Of a stretch of 64,000 nucleotides of DNA, positions 31,471 through 41,064 are shown piece after piece. Positions within the stretch are counted from its first letter, which is position 1. Each line of letters starts with the position of its first letter. The translations under genes and the position numbers were made by a program. Source of the stretch: Cordylochernes scorpioides (lineage: Eukaryota; Arthropoda; Arachnida; Pseudoscorpiones; Chernetidae). The notes under the pieces are model-generated. The model saw only the letters and a list, made by a program, of their open reading frames with translations, searched no databases and had not been told where the DNA came from. Location: positions 16,366,062 through 16,430,061 of the forward strand of contig CP092882.1 of NCBI GenBank assembly GCA_030710605.1, written 5' to 3'.

Positions 31471-31720
31471 CTCTCTCTGGAAGATGAAAAGCCTCAGGAG
31501 ATCAAAGCGGAACAGCCCGTAGCTACTCCCGTGGAGAAGAAAAACTTGCCCCCACCAGCTTCTTCATGCGGTTCCATTCCACACATACACAACATCCCTC
31601 TCTCCTGGTATTTCTTCGATGTGTACAGCTACAGCTTTGTCTTGAGGCACATTGTCTCTGTTTTGCCTGTGGAACAGTTTCAAACAGCTCATGAAATCTT
31701 TCCACCCTACGCTTACAACT
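31471..31720 (+). other. Unknown GC-rich tail fused to the U6-like sequence
   Basis: Directly after the U6 end, about 250 bp of balanced composition carry an open frame: LSLEDEKPQEIKAEQPVATP, VEKKNLPPPASSCGS and on to FPPYAYNFTSH. The run of E, K and P looks like real coding sequence, but I recognise no domain and there is no matching start or splice site. It may be a captured mRNA piece. Confidence 0.4.
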
Positions 31721-31724
31721 TTAC

Positions 31725-32038
31725 AAGTCACACCCCTAAACCCCTTATAACCCTGCCCCTAAACTTTATAGCCCCGCCCTCTAAACTATACAAGCCCCGC
31801 CCTTAAACCCCTTATAGTCCTGCCCCTAAACTTTATAGCCCCGCCCTCTAAACTATACAAGCCCCGCCCTTAAACCCCTTATAGTCCTGCCCCTTAACTC
31901 TATAGAGCCGCCCTCTAAACTATACAAGCCCTGCCCTCTAAACTATACAAGCCCTGCCCTTTAACCCCTTATAGCCCTGCCCCTAAACTTTATAGCCCCA
32001 CTCCTAAAATACAAGCCCCGCTCTCTAAACTATACAAG
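31725..32038 (+). repeat. Minisatellite, about 65-bp unit
   Basis: Four to five units built from sub-blocks 'ccccttatagtcctgcccc', 'taaactttatagccccgccc' and 'tctaaactatacaagcccc'. It follows the U6-associated block. Confidence 0.85.
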
Positions 32039-32274
32039 TATTTTAACTATTTATCATTGTTATTTTGGGATATATATGTTATAAAATATATTTCATATAA
32101 CTTTAAAATATATATTTCTATATTAAAAATAAAGAAGGCATCTCCTGGCCACGAGCACATGTGCTTTTTAGATGGCAGAGCACCATCTAGTGGAGCAAAA
32201 ATAAACTAAACGTTTGTTTAGTTTGCTCCGTGATATTTGGCCAACCCAATTTCTTGATAAATCAAGAAAAGCTA

Positions 32275-32316
32275 TCCACGAACGCGTTTCGCGCTTTTGG
32301 CGCTCGTCAGCGTGGA
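32275..32316 (-). ncRNA. Hammerhead ribozyme, family B
   Basis: Minus strand: TCCACG, CTGACGA, GCGC-CAAAA-GCGC, GAAA, CGCGTT, CGTGGA. All pairings and core bases are intact. Confidence 0.8.
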
Positions 32317-32416
32317 GTAGGCTGTAACTACTGCGACCAAAAATATTTTTTGGTCCCAGAGGAATCCTGAAAAATCAAGAAAAAATATATTTTTGGTCAC
32401 AGTGGTTACAGCCTAC

Positions 32417-32458
32417 TCCGCGCTGACGAGCTCCAACAGCGCGAAACGCGTTCGTGGA
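32417..32458 (+). ncRNA. Hammerhead ribozyme, family B, degraded
   Basis: Plus strand: TCCGCG, CTGACGA, GCTCCAACAGCGC, GAAA, CGCGTT, CGTGGA. Helix II is broken (CTCC against GCGC) and helix I has one mismatch, so it is probably inactive. Confidence 0.65.
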
Positions 32459-32671
32459 TGGTTTTTCTTGATTTATCAAGAAATTGGGTTGGCCAAATAT
32501 CACGGAGCAAGCTAAATAAACGTTTAGTTTATTTTTGCTCCACTAGATAGCGCTCTGCCATCTAAAAAGCACATGTGCTCGTGGTCAGGAGATGCCTTCT
32601 TTATTTTTAATATCAACACCTGACCCACTTATCTTTTATTTTTTTCTATTGTTTTTGCATTATTCTATATA

Positions 32672-34093
32672 TACTCTATAACAAAAAAAATCGACGCACC
32701 AAGAAGCAGTTGTCCGATTTATATGAAAATACGTATACAAAGAGGTTTCGACCAAACATGCAAATGATTGAAATTTGGTCTCCGATTTATGCAAAGCAAG
32801 AGCTCCAGCGCATCTGAAGTGCGCATCCAGCACGAGCATTCTAGACTCAATATTCGGCGCGGCACGAGCTGATTTTCAGAATTTCCGTTTAATATTTTAG
32901 CAGTACGCCTATTTCTACTGTATCAATGCCTCGCCGAAAGAATCGTGCTCATTACGAACATATGTCAGAGTTTGAAACTGGTCGTGCCATTAGATTGAAA
33001 GAGGCTGGTTGGTCTAATCGACTAATCGCGCGACATCTGTGTCGAAGTGATACGGCTATTAGGCGATGTTGGCAAAAGTGGGTCAACAACGGAAGTATGC
33101 AACGTCAGGACGGCAGCGGTCGACCAAGGGCAACAACAGAACGGGAGGACAGAGCAATTGTCAGAATGGCTGTCGCAGCACCGGAATCCACATTATCTAC
33201 CATCCAACGTGTGACCGGCACACAAGTGTTCAAAATGACCATCAACAGGCGACTGAGAGAGCGGAATCTAGGAGCTCGCCGACCGTTACGATGCCTTCCC
33301 CTCACACCCGTGCACCGACAAGTCCAACTACAGTGGTGTCGGGAGCGATCAACTTGGAACTGCGCTGACTGGGGACGTATAGTCTTTAGTGACGAGTCCC
33401 GTTTCTTATTGTGTCCTGACGACCGTCGCAAACGTGTCTGGAGACGTCCTGGGCAGCGTGTGGATCCTGGCCTTACTGTCGAACACCACACAGGTCCACA
33501 ACAGGGCGTTATGGTCTTGGGTGCCATTTCATTTGATAGGAGGACCCCATTGGTAGTCATTCCTGGCAACCTGACAGCACAACGGTACGTAGATTACATT
33601 CTACGGCCTGTTTTTTGCCATTCCTCTCACATCACCCCGGGCTTACTTTTCAACAAGATAATGCCCGTCCACACACGGCACGTGTTACTATGGATTGTCT
33701 TCAATCTTGCCGAACTCTTCCGTGGTCAGCAAGGTCGCCTGATATCTCGCCCATAGGGCACATCTGGAACGTGATGGGAAGGCGATTGCAACCATCCCGG
33801 AATGTTGACTATTTAGCCCGACAGTTGGAAACAATTTGGCAATAAATCCCGCATCACACCATCCGGAATCTTTATCAGTCCATGACACGCCGGGTGGCAG
33901 CCTGCATCCAGGCCAGTGGGGGCCAACGACATATTGACATTCTCAATTTGTGACGATCAAACTCTGAAATAAAACAATTAATTGTTCTGAAATTTTAATC
34001 GTTTTTTCCCCTATACATGCTCTTTACATACACCAATATTTGTCCTAATCTGACAACTCCTTCTTGGTGCGTCGATTTTTTTGTTATACAGTG
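32672..34093 (+). mobile_element. Tc1-like element, 1422 bp
   Basis: Inverted ends: TACTCTATAACAAAAAAAAT at the left, and the right-end complement CACTGTATAACAAAAAAATC, both running on to CGACGCACCAAGAAG, with TA outside each. It lies next to the head-to-head satellite pair in intron 5. Confidence 0.92.
32926..33953 (+). pseudogene. Tc1-like transposase, frameshifted and catalytically mutated
   Basis: ATG at 32926 opens a frame to 33756 with HTH domains, GSGRPRATTE, SDESRFLLCPDD and a VMVLGAISF stretch. A one-base slip in a run of six T near 33611-33616 moves the rest to another frame (33615 onward): FQQDNARPHTARVTMD, then SPDISPIGHIWN. The third catalytic acid, normally E in SPIEH, is G here. 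A TAA at 33843 interrupts the tail, which continues to about 33953. Three independent defects mark an old copy. Confidence 0.88.
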
Positions 34094-34099
34094 TATATA

Positions 34100-34440
34100 G
34101 AACAATTCTGTTAAGTCGGCCGCTAGATAGTCCTGGTTTTGAACTATATATTGTTGTTGTTTCATTTGGCTGGCATGAATCTTTTTGTAGATATGTAAAT
34201 TCTGACTATAGAGCAATCCATAATATATATATTTTAAAAATAGGGCTTATTTTGGATTTCAATAAGATTTTTTATTAATCCAATATTTCGAATGACTAAC
34301 TTGTATGCTTCATAACAAAAACACCTCGTAAAAGATGGACGATTGGTCCATCGAAATATTGGATTAATAAAAATATTTATTGAAATCCGAAATAAGCCCT
34401 ATTTTTAAAAGATATGTAAATATTTAATTGAATCTTTATT
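34100..34440. repeat. Inverted repeat with CGAAA hairpin end
   Basis: 'aaaaatagggcttatttt...ggatttcaataa...attaatccaatatttcga' (34221-34283) is repeated inverted at 34349-34408. Beside the right arm lies a hairpin (gatggac-gatt-ggtccatc) followed by GAAA, the layout seen in the hammerhead-like ends of this window but without a readable CTGANGA core. The left part (34100-34200) belongs to a repeat also seen at 53095-53260 and 57440-57600. Confidence 0.55.
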
Positions 34441-34780
34441 TTCCTCATTGTTTACACCTCAGTCAAATTTTTCGTCCTAAATATTCTCAATTAAAACAAA
34501 TAGTGATCTCTAAAATGTAAGGACAGTAGAAATTTGTTCAATTTTTAAAAGAATCATACGCGTTTAAAATAAATTCAATTTCTCTTAACAGATGGCGTGC
34601 TTTCTACAAGGTGGCCTGTAAAGGACATTTAGAATAACTATTGACCTAAGTAACAGTATGATTACATAGAACACCATAAGGCACACCCTACAATGTTGGA
34701 CATATGAAATGATATATGCATATATATTAATTAAATAATACAAGTTTTCTGTAAATTAGGTTTTTTTTTGCATTTTTTGA
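34441..34780. other. Intron spacer with family C end fragment
   Basis: 'taaggacagtagaaatttg' (34521-34540) and 'cgcgtttaaaataaa' match the ends of repeat family C. Otherwise nothing was recognised. Confidence 0.4.
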
Positions 34781-35085
34781 TGCATTCTCGAGCTTTCAGG
34801 AATTTCTGCCCTTCTACAGGAGTACATAGAAACGAATAAAACGCCGTTAGATGCTAAGTAATTATATATAGGAACAGCCTACATACACCACGCTGACGAG
34901 GGCCAACAGCTTGAAACGCGTTTGTGGTTTACTTTTCATTATCAAGAAAATGGGTTGACCGAATATCAGGGAACAGGTTAAATCAACGTTTAGTAGATTT
35001 CTGTTCTACTAGATATCGCTCATGTAGACGTGGCTAGTATATCCCTTTTATCATTTTAATACCAACACTTGGCCTTCTATAATAT
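34781..35085. repeat. Hammerhead-like hairpin end followed by a degraded family B unit
   Basis: 34793-34830 contains, on the minus strand, CCTGTAGAAGG...CCTGAAAGCTCGAG, the same hairpin end as at 35843-35983. At 34886-34928 (plus) there is a worn family B hammerhead: CCACG, CTGACGA, GGGCCAACAGCTT (pairs with G-U), GAAA, CGCGTTT, GTGG. Confidence 0.6.
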
Positions 35086-35149
35086 TTTATTTTTCACATA
35101 TTTATATATGAAAAAACAATAGAAAAAAATAAATCAATGAATAGTTGAT

Positions 35150-35580
35150 TTCTGTTCCATCAATTGGCGCTCTGCCTTCTGAAAAACAAATGTCCTCTTG
35201 GTCAGGATATGCCTTTTTTATTTTTAATATCAACACCTGACTTTTTTAATTTTTATTTTTTTCTATTGTTTTTTCATGTGGTAAGCGTATTTACGCTATT
35301 TTTGGCCTTAAATACCCATTTCTTGGTTTTTCGGGAAGTTACTGGGACCAAAAAATATTTTGGTCGCAGTGGTACATCCTACTCCATGCTGACGAGCGCC
35401 AATAGCGCGAAACGCGTTCGTGGATGGCTTTTCTTGATTTATCAAGAAATTGGGTTGGCCAAATATCAGGGAACAGGTTAAAGCAATGAATAGTTTATTT
35501 CTGTTCCACCAGATGGCGCTCTGCCTTCTGAAAAGCACATGGGCTTCTGGTCAGGATATGCCTTTTTTATTTTTAATATT
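35150..35580 (+). repeat. Dispersed satellite family B units
   Basis: A partial unit (35150-35280) is followed by a longer one to 35580 in the plus orientation, with the family's 'gcgctctgccttctgaaaa', 'cctaaatacccatttcttgg'-type blocks and the hammerhead. Confidence 0.85.
35383..35424 (+). ncRNA. Hammerhead ribozyme, family B
   Basis: TCCATG, CTGACGA, GCGC-CAATA-GCGC, GAAA, CGCGTT, CGTGGA. Helix I has a G-U-type change (TCCATG against CGTGGA); everything else fits. Probably active. Confidence 0.78.
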
Positions 35581-35842
35581 TATATATTTGAATATTAGGA
35601 TAGATTTTGAATATTGCTTGATGTTAGAATATACTTTCTATTCATTTAGTTCTTATTTGCATATTGACTATTGACTATAAATGTCATAAAATACTCATGT
35701 ATCCTCTAAATAATCAGTACCACCAATTCTCAATAATATTCCAAAATAAGGAAATTTTTATTCGTTGAGTTAAATCTCTTGGACATTTATTTAAAAATTA
35801 GAAAAGGTTTACGAAGATGAGTTTCTTTTTCTATTCATTAAA

Positions 35843-35983
35843 ACCGTCTCAAGCTTTCGAGTATCTCTGCTCTTCTACAGGAGAACATATGTATAACATG
35901 TGTACATGTGTAAATATGAACATATGTATATCTTCTCCTGTAGAAGGGCAGAGACGCCTGAAAGCTTGAGACGGTTTTTGAAA
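35843..35983. repeat. Palindrome with hammerhead-like ends (CTGTAGA core)
   Basis: The arms 'aaaaccgtctcaagctttcg...ttctacaggag' and 'ctcctgtagaag...gaaagcttgagacggtttt' face each other around a loop of about 55 bp. Each arm reads CTGTAGA, a helix AGGGC/GCCT, then GAAAGC. This is the hammerhead order, but the invariant A of CTGANGA is T. Confidence 0.7.
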
Positions 35984-36047
35984 TAAAAATGAACTCATCT
36001 GCGGAAAACTTTTAAAATTATATATATATACATATCGTCGCGTATAT

Positions 36048-36521
36048 TGTCGCGTCTGTGCCCTACCGGTTCTTTGCGACAACGCCGCTTCCTCCTTCGT
36101 GGATCACCTACTCAGGCTCCCGTTGCTCTTCCCTGCAGCTTTTCCCCGCAGGCCACCCAAAGACGTCCTGAGTTCCACCTCTCCAGTGGAAACTCCCTTC
36201 CTCTGGCAGTATCTCTCGGCCTTACCACTGGTGGGGGGACACGAGAGACTTACCAGAAGAGTAGCAGCAGCCTGGCGATTATGGCAATGGCGAGAGTAAC
36301 GACAGAAGGCGGCACGGAGACTTGAAGCACTTACTTTTATTGTCATTCACCACTAAACATTACACTTAAATGAGATGAATAACAATGGGTATTTACAATT
36401 AACCTCCCCAGGAAACAGAACCAATGCAGTCGGCGACTCCCACATCAGCCAGGAAGGGAAACAGGCGAAAGCGCCATCTATTGGCGGAGGTTGCAATCAT
36501 TTGGAGGCCTTACACGCGACA
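36048..36521. mobile_element. Probable solo LTR, 474 bp
   Basis: It starts TGTCGCGT and ends ACGCGACA, a perfect 8-bp inverted pair with TG/CA ends, flanked by atat on both sides. The flanks are an AT microsatellite, so the duplication is weak evidence. It is much GC-richer than its surroundings. No gag or pol is nearby. Probably left by a Ty3-like element. Confidence 0.6.
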
Positions 36522-36603
36522 ATATATATATATATATATAAAGATGGAAAATTTATATATATATATGGAAATTTTGCCAGGAGGATATTGATCTAAAGAA
36601 ACA

Positions 36604-36765
36604 AAGGTCGCCTTTCCCGTCAAAACTAGACGCCATCTATTGACCGTCGCCGCAAACTAGCTGCCTCGGGTCGGTGACAAAGCCACAACACCAGCTTTGG
36701 CAAACTGAAAAGCGTCCACCTAGAGACCATGGTTTCGGGATAATGGCCCTCGTCAGCTATATATA
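36604..36765 (-). repeat. Satellite family A fragment with truncated hammerhead
   Basis: On the minus strand the order CTGACGA, GGGCCATTATCCC, GAAA, CCATGGTC, TCTAGGTGGACG is kept, followed by the unit body to 'gacgggaaaggcgacc'. The first strand of helix I is replaced by a TA microsatellite, so it cannot cleave as it stands. Confidence 0.75.
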
Positions 36766-36779
36766 TATATGATGCACTA

Positions 36780-36930
36780 GCGCGCCATCTATTATCAAAA
36801 TTCGAAACTATTTTAAAGGCGTAAGATTATTTTTGAAATTAAACAATTTTTACTACTCTTACTGCAATGGAAAAATTAATGGGAGGGCCTGGCTCATCAG
36901 TGGTGAACCCTCCCAGCGGTTTCGCCATAT
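36780..36930 (+). repeat. Repeat family C fragment
   Basis: 'gcgcgccatctat', 'cttactgcaatgg', then the GGGAGGG...CTCATCAG...CCCTCCC hairpin and 'agcggtttcgcc', broken by ATATAT. It lies about 100 bp before exon 6. Confidence 0.7.
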
Positions 36931-37022
36931 ATATGTTCTAGAAGAGATACTTATCCATGTAATTATAAATCAGAATTATACATCATATTTATATTTCAAT
37001 CAATTGTGCTTATGATGTGTAG

Positions 37023-37105
37023 ACAGGAAAGGTTGTTGGCAATGGCTGCAATGAATCATTTTGCTCGTAACATCAACTTCTACAAGCAGATAAACAACGG
37101 TTCAG
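37023..37105 (+). CDS. Multi-CTLD gene, exon 6: CTLD-2, helix region
   Basis: With two bases of exon 5 it reads E-QERLLAMAAMNHFARNINFY, KQINNGS and a G before GTATGT (phase 1). The acceptor is gatgtgtag at 37022; the alternative acag 4 bp later would run into a stop, so the earlier site was chosen. The segment resembles helix 2 of a CTLD, but no WIGL follows. Confidence 0.75.
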
Positions 37106-37267
37106 GTATGTAAACCCATTTCTCTATATACATCCAGTGTGTTACAGTTTACCTTTTAATACAAAATAATGTTAAAAGAATACATAAAATATCGAACTAT
37201 ATTCAAACAACATCATTCAACAATTTTATGGACTGAAAAATTCCTACGAACATTAGAAAGTAATATA

Positions 37268-37566
37268 ATAAACTAATATCGCTGAAATTTGAACAGGACA
37301 GAGAGTTAAATCTGGAAGAGTTTTTTTGTCGCACTTTAACAAAGAAAAATTATAATTCTCCAAGTACTGAGCAACAAATAATTTTTAGTCAGAAATGATA
37401 ATGACAATATTGCTGTATCATGCTTGATTGACATAAACAAAATTATTTAGGGGAATATTCACTAAAGCAAATCACGGACGAAGCCACATAATAATTTTTA
37501 GGAGGCAGGAACAAAATTCTACCAGCGAAACATTCACTCGAGCAGAAAACACAGGAAACCAGGTCA
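37268..37566 (+). repeat. Direct repeat flanking the U2-bearing Helitron, copy 1
   Basis: About 300 bp recur at 38563-38860 ('gaaatttgaacag...cagagagttaaat', 'agtcagaaatgat', 'gcgaaacattcactcgagcag'). In both places the repeat is followed immediately by the Helitron with the U2 sequence, so the two were duplicated together. Confidence 0.8.
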
Positions 37567-37712
37567 TCTCTATATATAAAATATCGTTTCTCGGCCTTTT
37601 GGCTAAGATAATGTAGTATATCTCTAGATATTTTTATTTATATATATCTTTTTAAATATCTATTCAGTAGAGAGAGTGGTTATGTTTGTTCGAAAAATAT
37701 ATTTTATATCCT
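37567..37712 (+). mobile_element. U2-bearing Helitron, copy 1 (5' part)
   Basis: It starts at A/TCTCTATATATAAAAT and carries the U2 head at 37583. Homology with copy 2 stops near 37712, where another Helitron-like 5' end (tctataaaaatgaaatcc, 37734) begins. Confidence 0.7.
37583..37620 (+). ncRNA. U2 snRNA 5' end fragment, copy 1
   Basis: ATCGTTTCTCGGCCTTTTGG and CTAAGATAATGTAGTAT match the first roughly 38 nt of U2 snRNA, which contains the branch-point recognition sequence GTAGTA. The rest of U2 is missing, so it is a fragment, not a working snRNA. Confidence 0.8.
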
Positions 37713-37733
37713 TCCTTCCTTTTCTTCCTTTAT

Positions 37734-38530
37734 ATCTATAAAAATGAAATCCAAAATCGATGTTTGTTATCGCGTTGCGCAAAATCTACAGAATCAATCA
37801 TTATGAAATTTCGCATGTAGGTAGCTAAAGATTCGTTTAATTATAGGCTATTCAAAAAACTGAAAAGGTTAATGTGCTTTTTTTAAATGTAAAACCAAAA
37901 AAGCGTTAGTTCCAGCCTTTTACCGCTTGGCGCAGCACTGGTCGTGATGATAAAGGAATTTGATTGGTTAAAAATTTTACAAGATGAATATTAGTTTGTT
38001 TACACGATGAATGTTTTTAAAAAAGGTAAGATTATCCAATCACCTTTAAACTTTAGGAAGTTATTTACTATACTACTGGAAAGGTTTCGGTTTGAATTTT
38101 ATTTGAAATAAATATTATTTGCAATTTTATTTGCAAATTTTCTACTTTCACTCACAAGCAGCTCCTCTCGCGTTTCTGGTGAAATTACATTTATAAATTG
38201 TAAAATTTCTAAAATGTGTTCCAAGTATAATAAATTCAATATTTAATTAGAGGATTAGGTAATATAATATTCCAATCACGTTGTAAAAATACTTGGCATT
38301 TCAATATTAATATATATTTAAAGAAAATATCTTATTTAAAATTTAATAAATGTTTTCAAAAAATATTATGCGTTTCAAAAATATATTTAAACGCATATAA
38401 CAATATTTTATATGTTTATAAATCTATATATAGGTGAATTGGATGTTTTCTAGAATCGTTTTAACAAATGTTCGTTAGGCAAACTTTTACTCGGGTAAAA
38501 ACCGGGCGAAGCCAGGAACATATATATATA
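37734..38530 (+). mobile_element. Probable Helitron with decayed 3' end
   Basis: It opens with TCTATAAAAATGAAATCC and 'gatgtttgttatcgcgttgc', common at Helitron 5' ends, and closes with 'ctcgggtaaaaaccgggcgaagccagg', a mutated form of the 3' hairpin found at 39125 and 45920. The CTAG end is lost in a TA microsatellite. Confidence 0.6.
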
Positions 38531-38562
38531 TGTGTATTTGTCGGCTATACAAGCCCTCAATA

Positions 38563-38860
38563 TATAACTAATCTCGCTGAAATTTGAACAGAACAGAGAG
38601 TTAAATATGGAAGAGCTTTTTGTCGCACTTTTAACAAAGAAAAATTATAATTAACCAAGTACTGAGCAACAATTATTTTTTAGTCAGAAATGATTATGAC
38701 AATATTGCTGTATCATACTTGATTGACATAAACAAAATTCTTTAGGGGAATATTCACTAAAGCAGACCGCGGGCGAAGCCAGATAATAATTTTTAGTAGG
38801 CAGGAACAAAATCTACCAGCGAAACATTCACTCGAGCAGAAGACACACGAAGCCAGGTCA
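38563..38860 (+). repeat. Direct repeat flanking the U2-bearing Helitron, copy 2
   Basis: Second copy of the repeat at 37268-37566, about 90% identical by eye. Confidence 0.8.
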
Positions 38861-39148
38861 TCTCTATATATAAAATATCGTTTCTCGGCCTTTTGGCTAA
38901 GATCATGTAGTATATCTCTAAATATTTTTATTTATATATATATATTTTAAAATTTATTCAGTGGAGAGAGAGAATATGTTTGCTCGAAAAATATATTTTA
39001 TATATTTCATAAATATATAATGTAATGAATATTATTAACATTATTATCATAATATTCTGTGTGTTCCGGAATATTATTATCAATAATATTCGTTAGGCAA
39101 ACTTTCACTCGGATAAAACCCGGGCGAAGCCGGGTACACATCCGCTAG
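38861..39148 (+). mobile_element. U2-bearing Helitron, copy 2, complete (288 bp)
   Basis: Starts A/TCTCTATATATAAAAT and ends with the hairpin CCCGGGCGAAGCCGGG, spacer TACACATCCG, and CTAG/T. All non-autonomous Helitron landmarks are present. The U2 head begins 16 nt inside the 5' end. Confidence 0.82.
38877..38914 (+). ncRNA. U2 snRNA 5' end fragment, copy 2
   Basis: ATCGTTTCTCGGCCTTTTGG, CTAAGATCATGTAGTAT: closer to true U2 than copy 1 (GATCA kept). It is cut off after the branch-point recognition sequence. Confidence 0.82.
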
Positions 39149-39593
39149 TATAAAATATATTTAGATCAATATTACTTCCTATCTCAGATTTTTCTAATAG
39201 GATTTCTTAAAATTGTCCACAACTGATTACCAGTGATCTTTCATAAGGTGTAGCAATGGTTTCAGAGAATGGTGCTAAAAATTTAACAATAGATTTACTC
39301 CTATCAAAGTTTGAGTCAAAAGTCTCTTCTATCAAAGTGTTGCAATAAAAATATCAGCGATTCAATACTTTTGATTGTTCCTTGTTTTACGGTCTGTGGT
39401 ACTTAACCAAAAGCTTTATTAAAGAAACGTATCGATTTAAATGGTATCGAATCTTTGATATTTTGATCTTCGACCGTTTGATAGTGGATTTAAGACCTAA
39501 TATTTCTGGTCTGGTATCTTGGTCTTAAATATAATATCGACTGTTTGTTATATTGATGTATGGATAGAATGTAAAATGTAGTTTTGTATCCAG
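39149..39593. other. Intron 6, end, nothing recognised
   Basis: AT-rich, no repeat recognised. Confidence 0.4.
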
Positions 39594-39772
39594 ATATTGA
39601 ATGCAGAGGTTTGATTTACCGAGGTGGTAGCTGGGATGATGAAGAATGTATACCTTCAGCGCCTACACTCTGCGTTTACCCTCAGTACCGTTATACCAAC
39701 CCTCAAAAGCCAGAACTCCCCCTTACTCCCCGGATTTGTCCCTACAATTTTTCAAACGGCTCATGTTTCTGG
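39594..39772 (+). CDS. Multi-CTLD gene, exon 7: end of CTLD-2 and start of CTLD-3
   Basis: After tttgtatccag it reads D-IECRGLIYRGGSWDDEECIP, APTLCVYPQYRY, a proline-rich linker NPQKPELPLTP, then RICPYNFSNGSCFW and the donor GTATGT (phase 0). GGSWDDEEC resembles the WND..C region of a CTLD. CTLD-2 is unusually short, with no WIGL strand seen. RICPYNFSNGSCFW opens the third domain. NFS and NGS are possible N-glycosylation sites. Confidence 0.85.
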
Positions 39773-39835
39773 GTATGTATCTATCTACCTATATATCCTC
39801 TGGTTGTTACTTGTAAAATAGAATACAATTTTTAA

Positions 39836-40236
39836 AGAAAAAATACTTCGGCCAGAAACCAATATTTATTGTTTAAAAAAGATAGCTCATTTTTTAACTA
39901 CAATGTACAACAATAGCAAAAACAAATACAACAATTTAGAAGCCAATTCTATGACAGGTTGATTTATTCAGTTAAAATATTTAATTTAAATTCTCGCTTT
40001 TTATAATACCAAGTGAATGTGGCCATGATTATCATGTGAGTAATTAGCGACTGTTTTAACATTGTAAATGCACCTATGTCTATTAATATATTCCACACAA
40101 ACATATTATATTCAACATTAAATAGATTAGGTATTATATTATTATAACTGTGTTACTTTTTACATATCAATTAACGTCCGCGCTCCAAGAATCTGGATTA
40201 TATATATATATGTTATGAATTATTTTGTTTTGTTGT
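39836..40236. other. Intron 7, AT-rich with SINE fragment
   Basis: 'catgattatcatgtgagtaattagcgactg' (40024-40060) is the end of the SINE-like family also seen at 20680 and 26525. Nothing else was recognised. Confidence 0.4.
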
Positions 40237-40276
40237 TGAAAACAATTCTCTATAAACTTATAAAAAAAATAATAGA

Positions 40277-41064
40277 TGTCATAATTTGTATATAATTGTA
40301 TGCACCCCCGACCCACTATGCATGTACAATGTATGATTTTCAAAGATTTAATAAAGAATAAGGTAACTGGAGGAAAGAAAGTAGAACCAAGACATAGGAA
40401 GTAGGCTTAAAGCGGACACCACTATTAATAATTTGTACAGTCAACACTTCCTGACAGGGCCGGTCGTATCTGGTGACCGCAGAAGTTATAAAAGTTGAGA
40501 GACGCCCAATATTTCCGGAGCAGGACCGGACGTATTTGATAACCGCGGAAGTTATAAGAGTCGAACTAACACCCAATACTTCCTGACAAGATCGGACGTA
40601 TCTTCCACCAAAGAAAGCCGCAGAGCCAATTAGAAGACAACGCCTAAATAGGTCAACCAATAGAAAAAGGTCATGTGACATCTTTCGACCAATGGGAAAG
40701 AAGATAAGTCTTGGTGTTAAATCGAGAAGCAAGAATGGTCAGTAGTGATTTCGCTCCCATAGGAACAACACCTATGTAGTGGCGCCTTCGCTCCCAACAA
40801 GGTAACATCTGCTCTCGAGACCTCCCCGCTCATCCCATAGCTAAGTCAATCACCGCCATGTGATCAGATAACTAACAATCAAAACCCGCTCCGCTCTTCT
40901 CAAGCTTTCTTTCCTCCAAACCAGTTGCCTTTTATTTTCAAACCCCATCACGTGTCCTGATTATTCCTAACTGTATGCTTCAACTTCCACTCAAACGACT
41001 GCGTTTCAATCAAGCCTCACCATTCTCATCGAACAACAAGAAATTCCGCAACGATATTGTCACA
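40277..41064 (+). repeat. 5' LTR, 788 bp
   Basis: TGTCATAATT...GATATTGTCACA. It contains 2-3 diverged copies of a roughly 63-bp block ('acttcctgacagggccgg', 'ttccggagcaggaccgg', 'acttcctgacaagatcgg') and TATAAA-like sites (gttataaaag). The repeated block gives a meaningless minus-strand open frame. Confidence 0.9.

Larger units (their letters stand above)
32137..32640. repeat. Head-to-head pair of satellite family B units
   Basis: Two single units in opposite orientation meet near 32385 and form an inverted repeat with about 240-bp arms. They share 'aaaataaagaaggcatctcc', 'gcacatgtgctttttagatgg' and 'ttggccaacccaatttcttg'. Each arm has a hammerhead motif, one on each strand. Confidence 0.85.

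Noticed and set aside
31322-32038. CRISPR-like arrays (also 26800-27470 and 23740-24310)
   Set aside because: These are head-to-tail minisatellites without unique spacers, in a eukaryotic genome with introns.
36047-36325. Open frames with arginine/proline-rich sequence as a gene
   Set aside because: They lie inside the probable solo LTR, several frames and both strands are open because of GC content, and none has a domain.
37027-37030. acag at 37026 as acceptor of exon 6
   Set aside because: It has a more usual sequence but puts a TGA in frame; gtag at 37022 keeps the frame and gives a CTLD-like helix.
40340-40732. Minus-strand frame of 130 codons, repeated at 44488-44880
   Set aside because: It lies inside both LTRs of the LARD-like element and reflects the internal 63-bp repeat; there is no protein signature.
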